A stretch of DNA of 64,000 bases from Spirillospora albida (GCF_000718255.1 NZ_JOFJ01000018.1:62001-126000); one strand, 5' to 3'. Numbered from the stretch's first letter, positions 8,360-17,743 are shown. Numbers and translations: made by a program. The notes: generated from the sequence alone by a model not told the origin.

Positions 8360-9895
8360 CTGGTCTTCGCCCGCGACAACCGGCCGGACGCGCCGTCCGG
8401 CGCCGGCACCTGGCAGATCGTGGCGACGGTCAGCCTGGGGACGACCATGCTCGTGCTCAGCGGCACCGTCCTCAACATCGCCCTGCCGCTCATCGCCGGG
8501 CACTACCGGGCGGGCCCGCTCGCCGCGACCTGGGTCGTCCTGGGTTTCATGCTCGTCCAGACGTCCCTGCTGGTCGTGTGCGGCAGGCTCGCCGACCGGT
8601 TCGACCGGCGCAAGGTCTACCTGTCGGGGCTCGCCCTGTTCACCCTGGCGAGCCTGGCGGCCGCCGCGGCGCCGACCATCGAGGTCCTGATCGTCCTGCG
8701 GACCCTCCAGGGGATCGCCGCCGCCATGGCCATGGCCAACGGGACGGCGCTCATCGCGGCCGCCGTCCCGAAGGAGCGCCTGAGCCAGAGCATGGGCGTG
8801 TACCTGGGCGCGCTGGGGGTGGCTCCGCTGCTCGGCCCCTCGCTCGGCGGCTACCTCGCCGACACGTTCGGCTGGCAGTGGGTGTTCCTCATGGACGTCC
8901 CGGTCGGCCTCACCGCCCTGGTGTGGGGCGTGTACTGCCTCCCCCGGGCGAAGACCTCCGCGCGCGACCCGATCGACGCGGTCGGGGCGGCGCTGCTGAC
9001 GGGGTGGCTCGCCCTCCTCGTCCTGGTGGTCTCCCAGACGGGCTCGGGGGACTGGCGCTCCGCGCCGCGCCTTGTGCCGCTCCTGCTCTGCCCCCTGCTG
9101 TTCGCCGTCTTCGTCCTGCACCAGCGGCGCTCCCGGTCGCCGCTGATCGATCCCGGCCTGTTCGCGGCGCGCGCGTTCGTGCTCGGCAACCTCGCCGCGC
9201 CGCTGAGCGCCGTCGGCATGGTCGGCATGGCGTTCCTCATCGCGCTGTTCCTGCAGAACGTGCAGGGCATGTCGACCGTCGAGGCGGGGATCGCGGTGCT
9301 CGCCGGACCGCTGGCGGGCATGGTCGCGCCGCCCATCAGCGGCCGGCTGGGCGCGCGGTTCCCTCCTCGGCGCATCGCGGTGTGCGGTACCGTCGCCGCC
9401 GCGGCGGGCCTGGCGCTCCTGGCGACGTACCTGGCGGAGGACACGCCCTACCCGCTGATCGCCGCCGGGATGGTGCTGGTGTGCGCCGGAGCCGGCGTCT
9501 TCTACACGGCCAACACCACCCTGCTCATCATGGGCGTCCCGGCCGAGCGGCTCGGCGTGGTCAACGGCGTGCGTCTCACCGTCCACTTCCTCGGGGTGTC
9601 GCTCAGCCCGGCGATCTGCCTCGCGGTCGTCTCGTCCCGGCTGGCCCCGGGCGACCGGCACGTGCTGTACGCGAGCGCGGAGACCCGGCCCGGCGCGGCC
9701 GTGCGCGACGCCCTCGTGTCCGGTTACCGGCTGAGCTTCTGGATCTTCGCCGTGGCGGCCCTGGTCTGCGCGTTCCTGGTGTCCCGGCTCTCCGGTCCGG
9801 CCGGACCGACCGCGGGCCCGGATGATCCCGGACGCCCTTACCGCAGGCCCGCCGGCGGGCTCAGGCGGGCGGTCCGGTGGGGAGCCGGACGGTGA
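8360..9895 (+). CDS. MFS efflux transporter, DHA2 (EmrB/QacA-like) type
   Basis: About 511 residues with 12-14 hydrophobic segments. The motif LADRFDRRKVYLSGLALFTLAS after TM2 matches MFS motif A (GxLaDrxGrkxxl), and VYLGALGVAPLLGPSLGGYLAD matches motif C of proton antiporters (gxxxGPxiGG). Likely function: proton-driven efflux of drugs or metabolites. The start is unusual. The only codon with a good ribosome-binding site (GAGGAGG, 5-nt spacing) is CTG 8360, while GTG 8234 and 8267 lie in or before the terminator hairpin. GTG 8420 would give a shorter form. The 3' end overlaps the convergent kinase gene by 35 bp. Confidence 0.85.
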   Translation: MVFARDNRPDAPSGAGTWQIVATVSLGTTMLVLSGTVLNIALPLIAGHYRAGPLAATWVVLGFMLVQTSLLVVCGRLADRFDRRKVYLSGLALFTLASLAAAAAPTIEVLIVLRTLQGIAAAMAMANGTALIAAAVPKERLSQSMGVYLGALGVAPLLGPSLGGYLADTFGWQWVFLMDVPVGLTALVWGVYCLPRAKTSARDPIDAVGAALLTGWLALLVLVVSQTGSGDWRSAPRLVPLLLCPLLFAVFVLHQRRSRSPLIDPGLFAARAFVLGNLAAPLSAVGMVGMAFLIALFLQNVQGMSTVEAGIAVLAGPLAGMVAPPISGRLGARFPPRRIAVCGTVAAAAGLALLATYLAEDTPYPLIAAGMVLVCAGAGVFYTANTTLLIMGVPAERLGVVNGVRLTVHFLGVSLSPAICLAVVSSRLAPGDRHVLYASAETRPGAAVRDALVSGYRLSFWIFAVAALVCAFLVSRLSGPAGPTAGPDDPGRPYRRPAGGLRRAVRWGAGR

Positions 9896-12452
9896 AGACG
9901 GTCCCGCCGCCGGGGTTGGGGGCGGCGGTGATGGTGCCGTCGTGGGCGGTGATGATGGCCCGGGTGATGGCCAGGCCGAGCCCGGTGCCCTTGATCCCCG
10001 CCTCCTTGGCGGTGGTGGCGCGGAAGAACCGGGTGAACAGCTGGTCGTACTGGTCGAGCGGGATACCGATGCCGGTGTCGGCGACCGAGATGACCACCGT
10101 TCCCTCGGCGTCGCCCGTACCCGGGCGGGCGGTGACGGTGACGAGGCCGCCGGCCGGGGTGTACTTGATGGCGTTGGACAGCAGGTTGTCGATCATCTGG
10201 CGGACGCGGACCGGATCGGCGACCGCGTGCAGGGCGGGCGCCAGGTCGGTGCCGAGGTCGAGCCGCTGGGCCTCGGCGGCGGCGCGGTGGTCGGAGACGG
10301 CCTCCTGGAGCAGGTTGGTCAGGGAGGTCAGGCGCGGATCGATGCTCACGTGCCCGGCACTGAGCCTTGCCAGGTCCAGCAGGTCGTCGACCAGGCGCCG
10401 AAGATGGGTGGTCTTGCGGCCGATCACCTCGGCGAACGTGCGCTGCTGCCCGGTCAGCCCGGCGTCGAGCAGGAGCTCGGCGTACCCGTAGATCGAGCTG
10501 ATCGGGTTGCGCAGCTCGTGGGTGACCAGCGCCATCAGCTCGTCCTTCATCGCGTCCACCGTCCGGAGCCGCTCGACCTGCTCGCGCTGCTGGGCCAGGA
10601 GCTTCTCGCGCTGCTGCTCGATCCGGTGGCGTTCGGTCACATCGGTGGTGATGCCGTCGATGAAGACGCGCCCGTCCTCCAGGCGGGGGGCGCCGCGCAT
10701 CCATATCCACCGCACCCGGCCGTCGCCGCCGCGGACGCAGCACTCGACCTCGGCTGGGCGGCCCGCGCCCAGCTCGGCCTGGAACGCCCGGAACGCCTCG
10801 GCGTCGTCCGGTCGCTCCAGATGCTCGGCGACGAACCGGGCCTGGTCGACGTCGTTGGGAATGTGCTTGCCGAAGACCTTGACGCTGTTGGGGCTCATGT
10901 AGACCGAGCGGACGCGGTGGTCGGGGGTGACCTCCACGGTCCAGACGTGCTCGTTGATCTGGGTGACGACCCGGTCGAAGTGCTCGCGGCTGGCCTGCAG
11001 CGCCAGGGTCAGGTCCTCGCCGCGGCGGCGCTCCATGTAGCGGCCGACGAACTCGGCGATGCCGTCCAGCAGGTCGGCCAGGTCCTCATCGGGCCGGACG
11101 ACGTTGGTGATGAAGAACGCCAGCACGCCGAGGACCCGGCCGCCGGTGTGCACCGGCACCGCGATCGCGGTGCGCACTCCGGTCCGCAGGGCCACCCGGG
11201 CGCGGGGGAAGTCGATCGGTTCGGCGGGCAGGTCGGTCACCCAGATCCGTTCACCGGTGTCCCAGGCCCGGCCGGCCAGCCCCTCACCCCGGGCGTAGGT
11301 GAGGGGATCGGGGCCGGTGAACGCCTCGAGACCACCGCTGGGCGACGTCCAGGACGCCAGCCGCGTGATGGACTCGCCGTCCTCGTCGACCTGCCAGTAC
11401 TCCCCGCAGCACCACCCCAGCGCGCCGGCGACCGCCTCGATCACGCCGGTGGCGGCCTCCGGCACCGATGCCGCCTGGGCCAGCGCGGTGTCGACGGCGT
11501 GCCTGGCCGCGCGCAGCATCTCGGTGCGCTGCTGGTCGGTGATGTCGTGCATGGCCACCACCGCGCCCAGCCGGCGCCCGTCGGGGGCGTCGAGCGGACG
11601 TCCGTTGACCGACAGGCAGCGGGCCGCCATCTCCGGGGTGTCGACGACGATCCGCTGGCCGGCGACGTGCTCGCCGGCCAGCGCCCGCGCCAGCGGCAGC
11701 TCCTCGGGGCGCAGCGGGTCGCGGGTGTCGGCGTCCAGGATGCGGTACGCCTCGGGAAGGTCCCACACCGACACTCCAGGTGAGAGCGGATGGGCGACCA
11801 GCGGGCGCTTGTTCATGATGGTGATGCGCCCGTCCCGGTCGCACGCACGCACCTCGGCGTCGAGGCTGTCCAGCAGCGCCTGCACGAAACCCCATCGCTC
11901 GTCGTCGGCGATGAGCGCCTCGATCTCGCCGTGCTCGGACGGCCGATCGTGCGGACGGACGCGGGTCAGCCGCGTCGCGATCTCCGCCTCCACCAGCCCG
12001 GCCAGTTCCCGCAGCGTCTCCAGATGTACGGCGTCCCATGTCCGCGGCCGCGTGTCGATCATGCTCAGCGCCCCCAGCGCCTGATCGCCGCCCGCGCGCA
12101 CCGGGACCCCCGCGTACGCCAGCATCGACCCGCCGCGGACGGTGTCGATGCTCCGCCACCGGCCCTCGGCCCGCAGGTCGGGCAGCACCAGCTCGGCGTT
12201 CCGGGCCACCACGTCCCGGCACGGCGACCGCGGCCACGGGGCGGGTTCCCTCTCCCAGCGCCCGGCGGAGCTCACCACCACCTGGTGGTCGGCCTCGATC
12301 AGCGACAGCATCGACACCGGCGCCGGCACCGTCCGGACCGCCGCCCGGGTCACCCAGTCCAGCACCGGAACGTGCCGGGCCTCCAGCAGGCCCGTCGCGC
12401 GCAGCACCCGCAGCCGGTCCGGGTCGGTGACGCGATCGATGACCGCCATCAC
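9861..12452 (-). CDS. Multi-sensor histidine kinase (GAF-PAS-GAF-PAS-HisKA-HATPase)
   Basis: 863 residues and apparently cytoplasmic. An N-terminal GAF domain (about 10-165) is followed by a PAS-like domain (about 190-305), a second GAF (about 325-470), a second PAS (about 490-605; ends DGITTDVTERHRIEQQRE), a short coiled coil, a HisKA domain with MALVTHELRNPISSIYGYAE, and a HATPase with DNLLSNAIKYTP (N), ADTGIGIP (G1) and GTGLGLAI (G2). There is no receiver domain and no adjacent response regulator, so the partner is unknown. GTG 12452 and ATG 12449 are both preceded by GGAGGTGGAG. It lies 95 nt downstream of the next kinase gene, in the same orientation. Confidence 0.88.
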   Translation of the reverse strand: MMAVIDRVTDPDRLRVLRATGLLEARHVPVLDWVTRAAVRTVPAPVSMLSLIEADHQVVVSSAGRWEREPAPWPRSPCRDVVARNAELVLPDLRAEGRWRSIDTVRGGSMLAYAGVPVRAGGDQALGALSMIDTRPRTWDAVHLETLRELAGLVEAEIATRLTRVRPHDRPSEHGEIEALIADDERWGFVQALLDSLDAEVRACDRDGRITIMNKRPLVAHPLSPGVSVWDLPEAYRILDADTRDPLRPEELPLARALAGEHVAGQRIVVDTPEMAARCLSVNGRPLDAPDGRRLGAVVAMHDITDQQRTEMLRAARHAVDTALAQAASVPEAATGVIEAVAGALGWCCGEYWQVDEDGESITRLASWTSPSGGLEAFTGPDPLTYARGEGLAGRAWDTGERIWVTDLPAEPIDFPRARVALRTGVRTAIAVPVHTGGRVLGVLAFFITNVVRPDEDLADLLDGIAEFVGRYMERRRGEDLTLALQASREHFDRVVTQINEHVWTVEVTPDHRVRSVYMSPNSVKVFGKHIPNDVDQARFVAEHLERPDDAEAFRAFQAELGAGRPAEVECCVRGGDGRVRWIWMRGAPRLEDGRVFIDGITTDVTERHRIEQQREKLLAQQREQVERLRTVDAMKDELMALVTHELRNPISSIYGYAELLLDAGLTGQQRTFAEVIGRKTTHLRRLVDDLLDLARLSAGHVSIDPRLTSLTNLLQEAVSDHRAAAEAQRLDLGTDLAPALHAVADPVRVRQMIDNLLSNAIKYTPAGGLVTVTARPGTGDAEGTVVISVADTGIGIPLDQYDQLFTRFFRATTAKEAGIKGTGLGLAITRAIITAHDGTITAAPNPGGGTVFTVRLPTGPPA

Positions 12453-12547
12453 ACTCCACCTCCGTCCGGGCTATACCCCGGCCAGGGGCCGAGGTGCGGC
12501 TCCGGCGGGCGGTGCCGGTGCTCAGCTCCTGGCGCGGCCATGCGGCG

Positions 12548-13762
12548 TCACGCCGCCGGGGGCACCGGCAGGGTGATGCGCATGCAGGTGCCCTTGCCCG
12601 GGGCGCTGTCGGTGCGGATGCTCCCTCCGTGCGCGTCGATGATCTTGCCGGCGATGGACAGGCCCATCCCGGTCCCGGGGATGGCCCTCTCCTCCGCCTC
12701 GGGTGTGCGGTAGAAGTCCTCGAAGATGTGCTCGATGTGCTCGGCGCCGATGCCGATGCCGGTGTCGCAGACCGCCAGACGGGGGGCCGGGTCGGCGATC
12801 ACCGTGACGGTGATCGTGCCCGGGTCCAAGGTGAACTTGATCGCGTTGTCCAGCAGGTGGCCGACCGCGTGCTGCAGGCGGGGCGCGTCGGCCCACACCG
12901 CCACCGGCTCGGGCGCGTTCAGGGTCAGCGTGTGGCGTTCGGCGCCGGCGCTGTCGGCGGCGACGTCGAGCGCGTGACGGGCGATGGCGACCAGGTCGCA
13001 GCGCGCCGGGCTGAAGGAGGTGGTCTCGGTGTTCAGGCTCGCCATCAGCAGCAGCTCGTCGATCAGATGCAGGATGCGGTCGCTGTTGCGTCCGATCACC
13101 GACAGGAACCTGTTCTCGGTGGGCTCGTCCAGTTCGCCGGACTGGATGAACTCCAGAGAGGAGCGGATCGAGGTCAGCGGTGTGCGCAGCTCGTGGTTGA
13201 TGCTGCTCAGGAACCGGTCCCTGATCGCCCGCACGTCCCGCAGCCCGTGGATGGTCCGGTCGGCGCGCAGGGCGTAGTGGTGCGCCTGCAGCAGCCCGGC
13301 CGCGCTGTCGGCCAGGAAGCGCAGGATCCGGCGCTGGTCGTCGGTCAGGTGGCGCGGCCGCTCGTCCAGCGCGCAGACCACGCCCAGGACGTGGCCGCGC
13401 GCATTGATCACCGGGGCGGCGGCGCAGAACCGCAGCCGGTGGCCGTCGATCACCACGGGGCCCCCGCCGAAGCGCGGGTCGGCGTCGATGTCGCCGACCT
13501 CCATCTCCTCCCCCCGGGCGAGGACGGAGACCAGCGGCGCGACGTCGTGGTCGGTGTCGGTCCCGGTGATCCCGGTGTGCCCCGTGATGCGCGGCCCGTC
13601 GGGGCCGATCAGGATGACCAGGCTGATCGGGGCGGCGCAGACGTGCGCGGCCGTGACGGCGATGGGGGTGAGGTCCGGCTCGGGCAGGACTTCGACCGCG
13701 CCGGGGTCCGCCGGGGCGGGGAAGCGCGCCGGCCGGTCGCCGGGGTACGGTGCGGCCGTCAT
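12548..13762 (-). CDS. GAF-domain sensor histidine kinase
   Basis: 404 residues and soluble. A GAF domain (about 25-160) is followed by HisKA with LSSINHELRTPLTSIRSSLE (about 185-250) and HATPase with DNAIKFTL (N), CDTGIGIG (G1) and GTGMGLSIAGKII (G2). It starts within the last codons of the PP2C gene (ATGA overlap, 13759-13762), so kinase and phosphatase are co-translated. It is a clear paralogue of the kinase at 24728-25957, which has the same domain order, length and INHELRTPLTSIR box. No response regulator is adjacent. The pairing suggests a module joining His-Asp and Ser/Thr phosphorylation, for example anti-anti-sigma control; that is inference. Confidence 0.9.
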   Translation of the reverse strand: MTAAPYPGDRPARFPAPADPGAVEVLPEPDLTPIAVTAAHVCAAPISLVILIGPDGPRITGHTGITGTDTDHDVAPLVSVLARGEEMEVGDIDADPRFGGGPVVIDGHRLRFCAAAPVINARGHVLGVVCALDERPRHLTDDQRRILRFLADSAAGLLQAHHYALRADRTIHGLRDVRAIRDRFLSSINHELRTPLTSIRSSLEFIQSGELDEPTENRFLSVIGRNSDRILHLIDELLLMASLNTETTSFSPARCDLVAIARHALDVAADSAGAERHTLTLNAPEPVAVWADAPRLQHAVGHLLDNAIKFTLDPGTITVTVIADPAPRLAVCDTGIGIGAEHIEHIFEDFYRTPEAEERAIPGTGMGLSIAGKIIDAHGGSIRTDSAPGKGTCMRITLPVPPAA

Positions 13763-15600
13763 TCGCCGGGCAGCCGGAGGGCGAGCAGGGCGGCGTCGTC
13801 GGTGCCGCCGGACGGCATGCGCTCCAGCAGCTGATCGCAGAGCTCGTCGACCGGATGCCGGGCCAGCGCGGCCGCATGGCGGCGCAGCCGGTCCATGCCG
13901 GCGTCCAGATCACCGCCGGGCACCTCGATGAGCCCGTCGGTGTAGAGCAGCACCGTCCCGTCCGCCGGCAGCGGTTCGATGGCGTCGAAGCGCGAACCGG
14001 GTTCGGGGACGCCGACGCCGAGCAGCGGGTTCTGGCCGGTCTCCAGATAGCGGGTCTCGCCGTCGGCGGTGACGAGCAGCGGCGGCGGATGCCCGGCACT
14101 GACCCAGTGCAGCTGCCAGGGGCCGTCCAGCGGACCCTCGACGCGCGCCAGGATCACCGTGGCGGTGACGATGTCCGTGGTGAAGATCATCGCCTCCTCG
14201 AAGCGGTCGATGACGAGACTGGGCGGCTCCGTGCGGTCCCAGATCAGGCAGTGCAGCATGTTCCGCAGCTGCGCCATGTGCGCGGCGGCGGGCAGGCCGC
14301 GCCCGGCCGCGTCCCCGATGACGAGCGCGGTCACGCCGTCGGACAACACGAGGGCGTCGTACCAGTCTCCGCCGATCCGGGCGCCCTCCCTTCCTCCCGG
14401 CCGGTAGCCGGCGGCCAGGCGCAGGCGGCCCGACTCGGGCAGCGGGGCGAGCAGGTGGCGCTGCACGGTCTCGGCCGTCTCGCCCTGCCGGCCGGCCAGG
14501 CGCGCGTTGTCCACCGCCAGCCCGGCGCGCCGGCCGATGTCGGCGATCAGCATCAGCTCGGAGGCGTCGAACGGGCGGGCCGGCTCGGTGCGCGCCACCG
14601 TCAGCGCCCCCAGCACGCCCCGGGCGGTGCGCAGCGGCGCGATGATCACCGAGGCCGCGCCGAAGGCGGCGAACAGCTCGCCGTGCGCGGCGTCCAGCGG
14701 GCCCTCGCCCGCGGCGGCGATGTCGTCCGGCCCCAGCAGCAGGGCCTCGCCGCCGCGCAGCACCCGGGCCAGCGGGGCGCGCGAGGAATCGGTGACCGGC
14801 GGCAGCGGCCCCAGCCAGACGGCCGGATCCTCCTCGGTGCCGCCCTGGAGAGCGGCAACGCCCGGGGGAGCGGGGCCGCGGACGGGGGAGGCGACCGAGA
14901 CCCGGCGCACCTCGGCCAGACCGGTGCACACGTCCACCGCCGCCCAGTCCGCCAGCCGGGGCACGAGGAGGCGGACCAGCCGGCCCAGCGCCTCGTCCTC
15001 CTCCGGTGTCCGGGCCAGCACGGTGCTGATCTCGCTCACCGCCGCGAGCCGCCCGGTGAGCCTCTCCACCGCAGCCAGCTGGTCGGCCTGCCGCCGGGCG
15101 GCGGCCCGGCGGTCGCTCGCGTCGCCGAACAGCACCGCCGCGCCCCGGATCCGCCCGTCGCGCCGGATGGGGGAGGCAGCCCAGTCGATCGGCCGCAGAT
15201 GGCCGTTGCCGTCCAGGAAGGCATCGCACTCGCCGTCGCCGTGGACGGTGCGGCCGTGTTCCAGCACCGGCAGCAGCACGCACTCCGATCGCGGGATCGG
15301 CGCCCCGGCCGCGTCCCGGTGGAGCAGGTCATGGGCATCGGCCCCCACGAGGGCGCCGGCGGGCCGCTCCAGCAGCGCCATGGCGTGCGGGTTGACCGCC
15401 GTGATGCGCCCGGAGTGGTCGGTGAGGCACAGGCCCGCGCCCAGATCGGCGAACACCGCCAGCAGCAGCTCGGCGTCCGGCGGGATCGCCGCGTCCGGCG
15501 CCGCGTCCGGTGTCCAGGCCGGCGCGGCGGCCGGGACCGGCGGGTCTCCGGCGTCCATGCCGCCGGGCTCTTTCCCGGTGCCGTCCGTCTCCGCCGTCAT
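13759..15600 (-). CDS. PAS-GAF-PP2C (SpoIIE/RsbU-type) serine/threonine phosphatase
   Basis: 613 residues from ATG 15600, which has GGGGGA 8 nt upstream. A Pro/Ala-rich leader (about 1-40) is followed by PAS (about 45-165), GAF (about 185-345) and a C-terminal PP2C-like SpoIIE domain (about 375-610). Metal-ligand motifs are GGDWYDAL, VIGDAAGRG and STGGTDDAAL-like GGTDDAAL. Such proteins dephosphorylate anti-anti-sigma factors in partner-switching circuits. No STAS protein or anti-sigma kinase is adjacent, so the substrate must be encoded elsewhere. It is first in a minus-strand operon with two kinases. A GTG at 15627 would add nine residues. Confidence 0.88.
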   Translation of the reverse strand: MTAETDGTGKEPGGMDAGDPPVPAAAPAWTPDAAPDAAIPPDAELLLAVFADLGAGLCLTDHSGRITAVNPHAMALLERPAGALVGADAHDLLHRDAAGAPIPRSECVLLPVLEHGRTVHGDGECDAFLDGNGHLRPIDWAASPIRRDGRIRGAAVLFGDASDRRAAARRQADQLAAVERLTGRLAAVSEISTVLARTPEEDEALGRLVRLLVPRLADWAAVDVCTGLAEVRRVSVASPVRGPAPPGVAALQGGTEEDPAVWLGPLPPVTDSSRAPLARVLRGGEALLLGPDDIAAAGEGPLDAAHGELFAAFGAASVIIAPLRTARGVLGALTVARTEPARPFDASELMLIADIGRRAGLAVDNARLAGRQGETAETVQRHLLAPLPESGRLRLAAGYRPGGREGARIGGDWYDALVLSDGVTALVIGDAAGRGLPAAAHMAQLRNMLHCLIWDRTEPPSLVIDRFEEAMIFTTDIVTATVILARVEGPLDGPWQLHWVSAGHPPPLLVTADGETRYLETGQNPLLGVGVPEPGSRFDAIEPLPADGTVLLYTDGLIEVPGGDLDAGMDRLRRHAAALARHPVDELCDQLLERMPSGGTDDAALLALRLPGE

Positions 15601-15998
15601 CGGGACGTCCCCCGCGCCCGCGGGCACGGACGCCGTCGGCGCCGCGCGGACTGAGCGCGGGCACCGGCGCCCTCATCGGTGATCGGCACGCTGGACAACG
15701 ATCTGTGCTCCCGTTGCTTTTCGGGCTGCCCCAGGCAGATCACACCTACCCGGACGAACGCCGAGCGCACCGGACGGATCGTCAAGAACTCTTGGCCCGC
15801 CGCGCTGCGTGCCACCGTCGTCCACCTCGGCGGCGCGCCGCCGCAGGGCGGCCTCAGGGTCGGGGTCGCCCGAGGGGGCGCACGCTCCCCACGCCGAGTG
15901 TGATTCTGCTCATTCTGTGGCCGGTCCGGTCGATGGTCGCGGCACGGGCGCAACCGGCCCCCAGTCAACGACATCGATCAGACAGAGCGGGGCCGAAC
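15601..15998. other. Divergent intergenic region between phosphatase and chemoreceptor genes
   Basis: 398 bp without a convincing gene. It should hold promoters for both flanking genes, but no textbook -35/-10 pair stands out. Its notable content is a 54-bp fragment nearly identical to part of the paaX-like gene at 43.7 kb (listed separately). The rest shows nothing I can name. Confidence 0.6.
15802..15855 (+). pseudogene. Remnant of a PaaX-like regulator gene
   Basis: These 54 bases match 43744-43691 (minus strand, inside the intact PaaX-like gene) at 52 positions. Translated in the same phase they give ALRATVVHLGGAP-P-QGGL against ALRATVVHLGGAP-L-QGGL in the intact protein. Similarity ends abruptly on both sides, and no helix-turn-helix or other PaaX segment is present nearby. 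It is therefore a gene fragment, left by deletion or copied by recombination. Identity this high over an out-of-context coding stretch is unlikely by chance. Confidence 0.6.
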
Positions 15999-17609
15999 AT
16001 GAAGAAGATCAACGATCTCAAGGTCGGAGTGCGCCTGGGTGGTGCGTTCGCGGTGGTGAGCGTCCTGCTGTGCGGGGCCGTCGGCGTAGGCGCCACCGGG
16101 ATCTTCTCGGCCCGGGAAGCGGCCGATCAGATGGCGGCCAGTGCGGCGGTGCGCGGCGCGGCGCTGACGGCGAAGTTCCGCACCGCCGACTTCAACGGCT
16201 GGCAGACCGGCTACGCCTTCGACACCATCCGCGGCGTGCCGAAGGCGACCGACGACACCGTCGGGCAGCGCAAGAACTTTTTGGCCTCCACCGAAGCCTT
16301 CCGCAAGGACCTCGACAAGCTGGCGGGTCTGGAGCTGACCGCCACCCAGCGCGAGCACCTGCAGCAGGCCGAGACCGCGTTCGAGCAGTTCATGCGCCTC
16401 GATGAGCAGGTCGTCGCCGCCTACCGCCAGGGCACGCCCGTCCGGACCCGGCAGGCCAATGACCTGGTGGCCGGTGAAGCGCTGGAGTACTTCGACCGGG
16501 CCGCCGGCGCTGTGAACGGGCTCGCCGATGAGGCCGATGCCAACGTCGTGACCGCGATCGCCGACGCTCGCGCGGCCAGCGACACCGCCCTGCGGCTGAT
16601 GCTGGGCGCGGGCGCGCTGTGCCTGCTGCTGGCCGCCGCGCTGGCCGTGCTCGTGACCCGGACCATCACCCGGCCGCTGGCCGCGACCGTGCGGACCTTG
16701 CGCACCATCGCCGCAAAGGACCTCACCGCCTCCATCGACACCTCCCGCCGCGATGAGCTGGGCGACATGGCCCGCGCTCTGGAGCAGACCGTGAGCGTGC
16801 TGCGCGGCGCCTTCGGCATGATCACCCGCCACAGCGCGACGCTGACCGGCGCCTCCCGGGAGCTGGCCGCCGTCTCCGGACGGATGGACACCGCCGCCAC
16901 CGGCACCGCCGCCCGCTCCGACCAGGTCGCCGCCGCCGCCGAGCAGGTCTCGGCCAACGTGCAGACCATCGCCGCGGCCAGCGAGGAGATGAGCACCACC
17001 ATCGCCGAGATCGCCGGCAGCGTCAGTCAGGCGGCCCGGGTGGCCGACACCGGCGTGCAGACCGTGCGCGACGCCGGTGACACCGTGGCCAATCTGGGCG
17101 CCTCCAGCGCGGAGATCGGCTCGGTCATCAAGACGATCACCTCGATCGCCGAGCAGACGAACCTGCTGGCCCTCAACGCGACCATCGAGGCGGCGCGTGC
17201 GGGGGAGCAGGGCAAGGGCTTCGCGGTCGTCGCGGGCGAGGTCAAGGACCTGGCCCAGGAGACCGCCAAGGCCACCGAGGACATCGCCCGCCGCGTCGAG
17301 GCCATCCAGGCCGACACCGACGCGGCGATCGCGGCCATCGGCGGGATCAGCGAGGTCATCACCACCGTCAGCGAGCACTCCACCACCATCGCCGCCGCCG
17401 TGGAGGAGCAGAGCGCCACCTCCGGGGAGATGAGCCGCAACATCTCCCAGGCCGCTGTCGGCGCCGACGACATCGCCGCCGGCATCACGGGGGTCGCCAC
17501 CGCCGCGCAGACCACCACCGCCGGGGTGGCCGATGCCCGCCGTACCGCCGGCCAGCTCGATGAGGTCGCCACCGAACTGCACGGCATCGTGGCGCAGTTC
17601 ACCGTCTGA
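15999..17609 (+). CDS. Methyl-accepting chemotaxis protein
   Basis: 536 residues. TM1 lies at about 14-37, a periplasmic four-helix-bundle-like sensor at about 38-195, TM2 at about 198-220 (LMLGAGALCLLLAAALAVLV), HAMP at about 222-275 (TRPLAATVRTLRTIAAKDLT), then a long signalling coiled coil. The invariant hairpin tip is present (about 385-410; EQTNLLALNATIEAARAGEQ, then GKGFAVVAGEVK). ATG 15999 is the natural start before KKINDLKVGVRLGGAF. No CheA, CheW, CheR or flagellar gene lies in the window. It may feed a distant chemotaxis array (some actinomycetes make motile spores) or a non-motility pathway. Confidence 0.93.
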   Translation: MKKINDLKVGVRLGGAFAVVSVLLCGAVGVGATGIFSAREAADQMAASAAVRGAALTAKFRTADFNGWQTGYAFDTIRGVPKATDDTVGQRKNFLASTEAFRKDLDKLAGLELTATQREHLQQAETAFEQFMRLDEQVVAAYRQGTPVRTRQANDLVAGEALEYFDRAAGAVNGLADEADANVVTAIADARAASDTALRLMLGAGALCLLLAAALAVLVTRTITRPLAATVRTLRTIAAKDLTASIDTSRRDELGDMARALEQTVSVLRGAFGMITRHSATLTGASRELAAVSGRMDTAATGTAARSDQVAAAAEQVSANVQTIAAASEEMSTTIAEIAGSVSQAARVADTGVQTVRDAGDTVANLGASSAEIGSVIKTITSIAEQTNLLALNATIEAARAGEQGKGFAVVAGEVKDLAQETAKATEDIARRVEAIQADTDAAIAAIGGISEVITTVSEHSTTIAAAVEEQSATSGEMSRNISQAAVGADDIAAGITGVATAAQTTTAGVADARRTAGQLDEVATELHGIVAQFTV

Positions 17610-17664
17610 GGTTCCGGCCGGGTTCCCCTTTTCCGATACGGACGCGGCCCGCTTCTCCTTGCCG

Positions 17665-17694
17665 CCTCTCCCGGAACGGTGTCTCCGGGAGAGG
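17665..17694 (+). terminator. Hairpin terminator after the chemoreceptor gene
   Basis: Perfect 11-bp arms (17665-17675 and 17684-17694; left arm CCTCTCCCGGA) with an 8-nt loop, 56 nt after the chemoreceptor stop, in a convergent intergenic gap. Confidence 0.65.
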
Positions 17695-17706
17695 AGCGCG
17701 GTTCGG

Positions 17707-17743
17707 GCCTCGCCTCGACGTGTCGGTCAGGCCGAGGCGAGGC
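17707..17743 (-). terminator. Hairpin overlapping the 3' end of the hydrolase gene
   Basis: Perfect 11-bp arms (17707-17717 and 17733-17743; left arm GCCTCGCCTCG) with a 15-nt loop. The right arm lies within the last codons of the minus-strand hydrolase gene. It probably terminates that operon and insulates it from the convergent chemoreceptor gene. Confidence 0.5.

Noticed and set aside
5954..9895. Very long frame that would fuse an alternative reading of the FtsX gene to the MFS gene
   Set aside because: The first 760 residues are Arg/Gly/Ala-rich shadow sequence of the FtsX gene, and a strong terminator hairpin lies between the two real genes.
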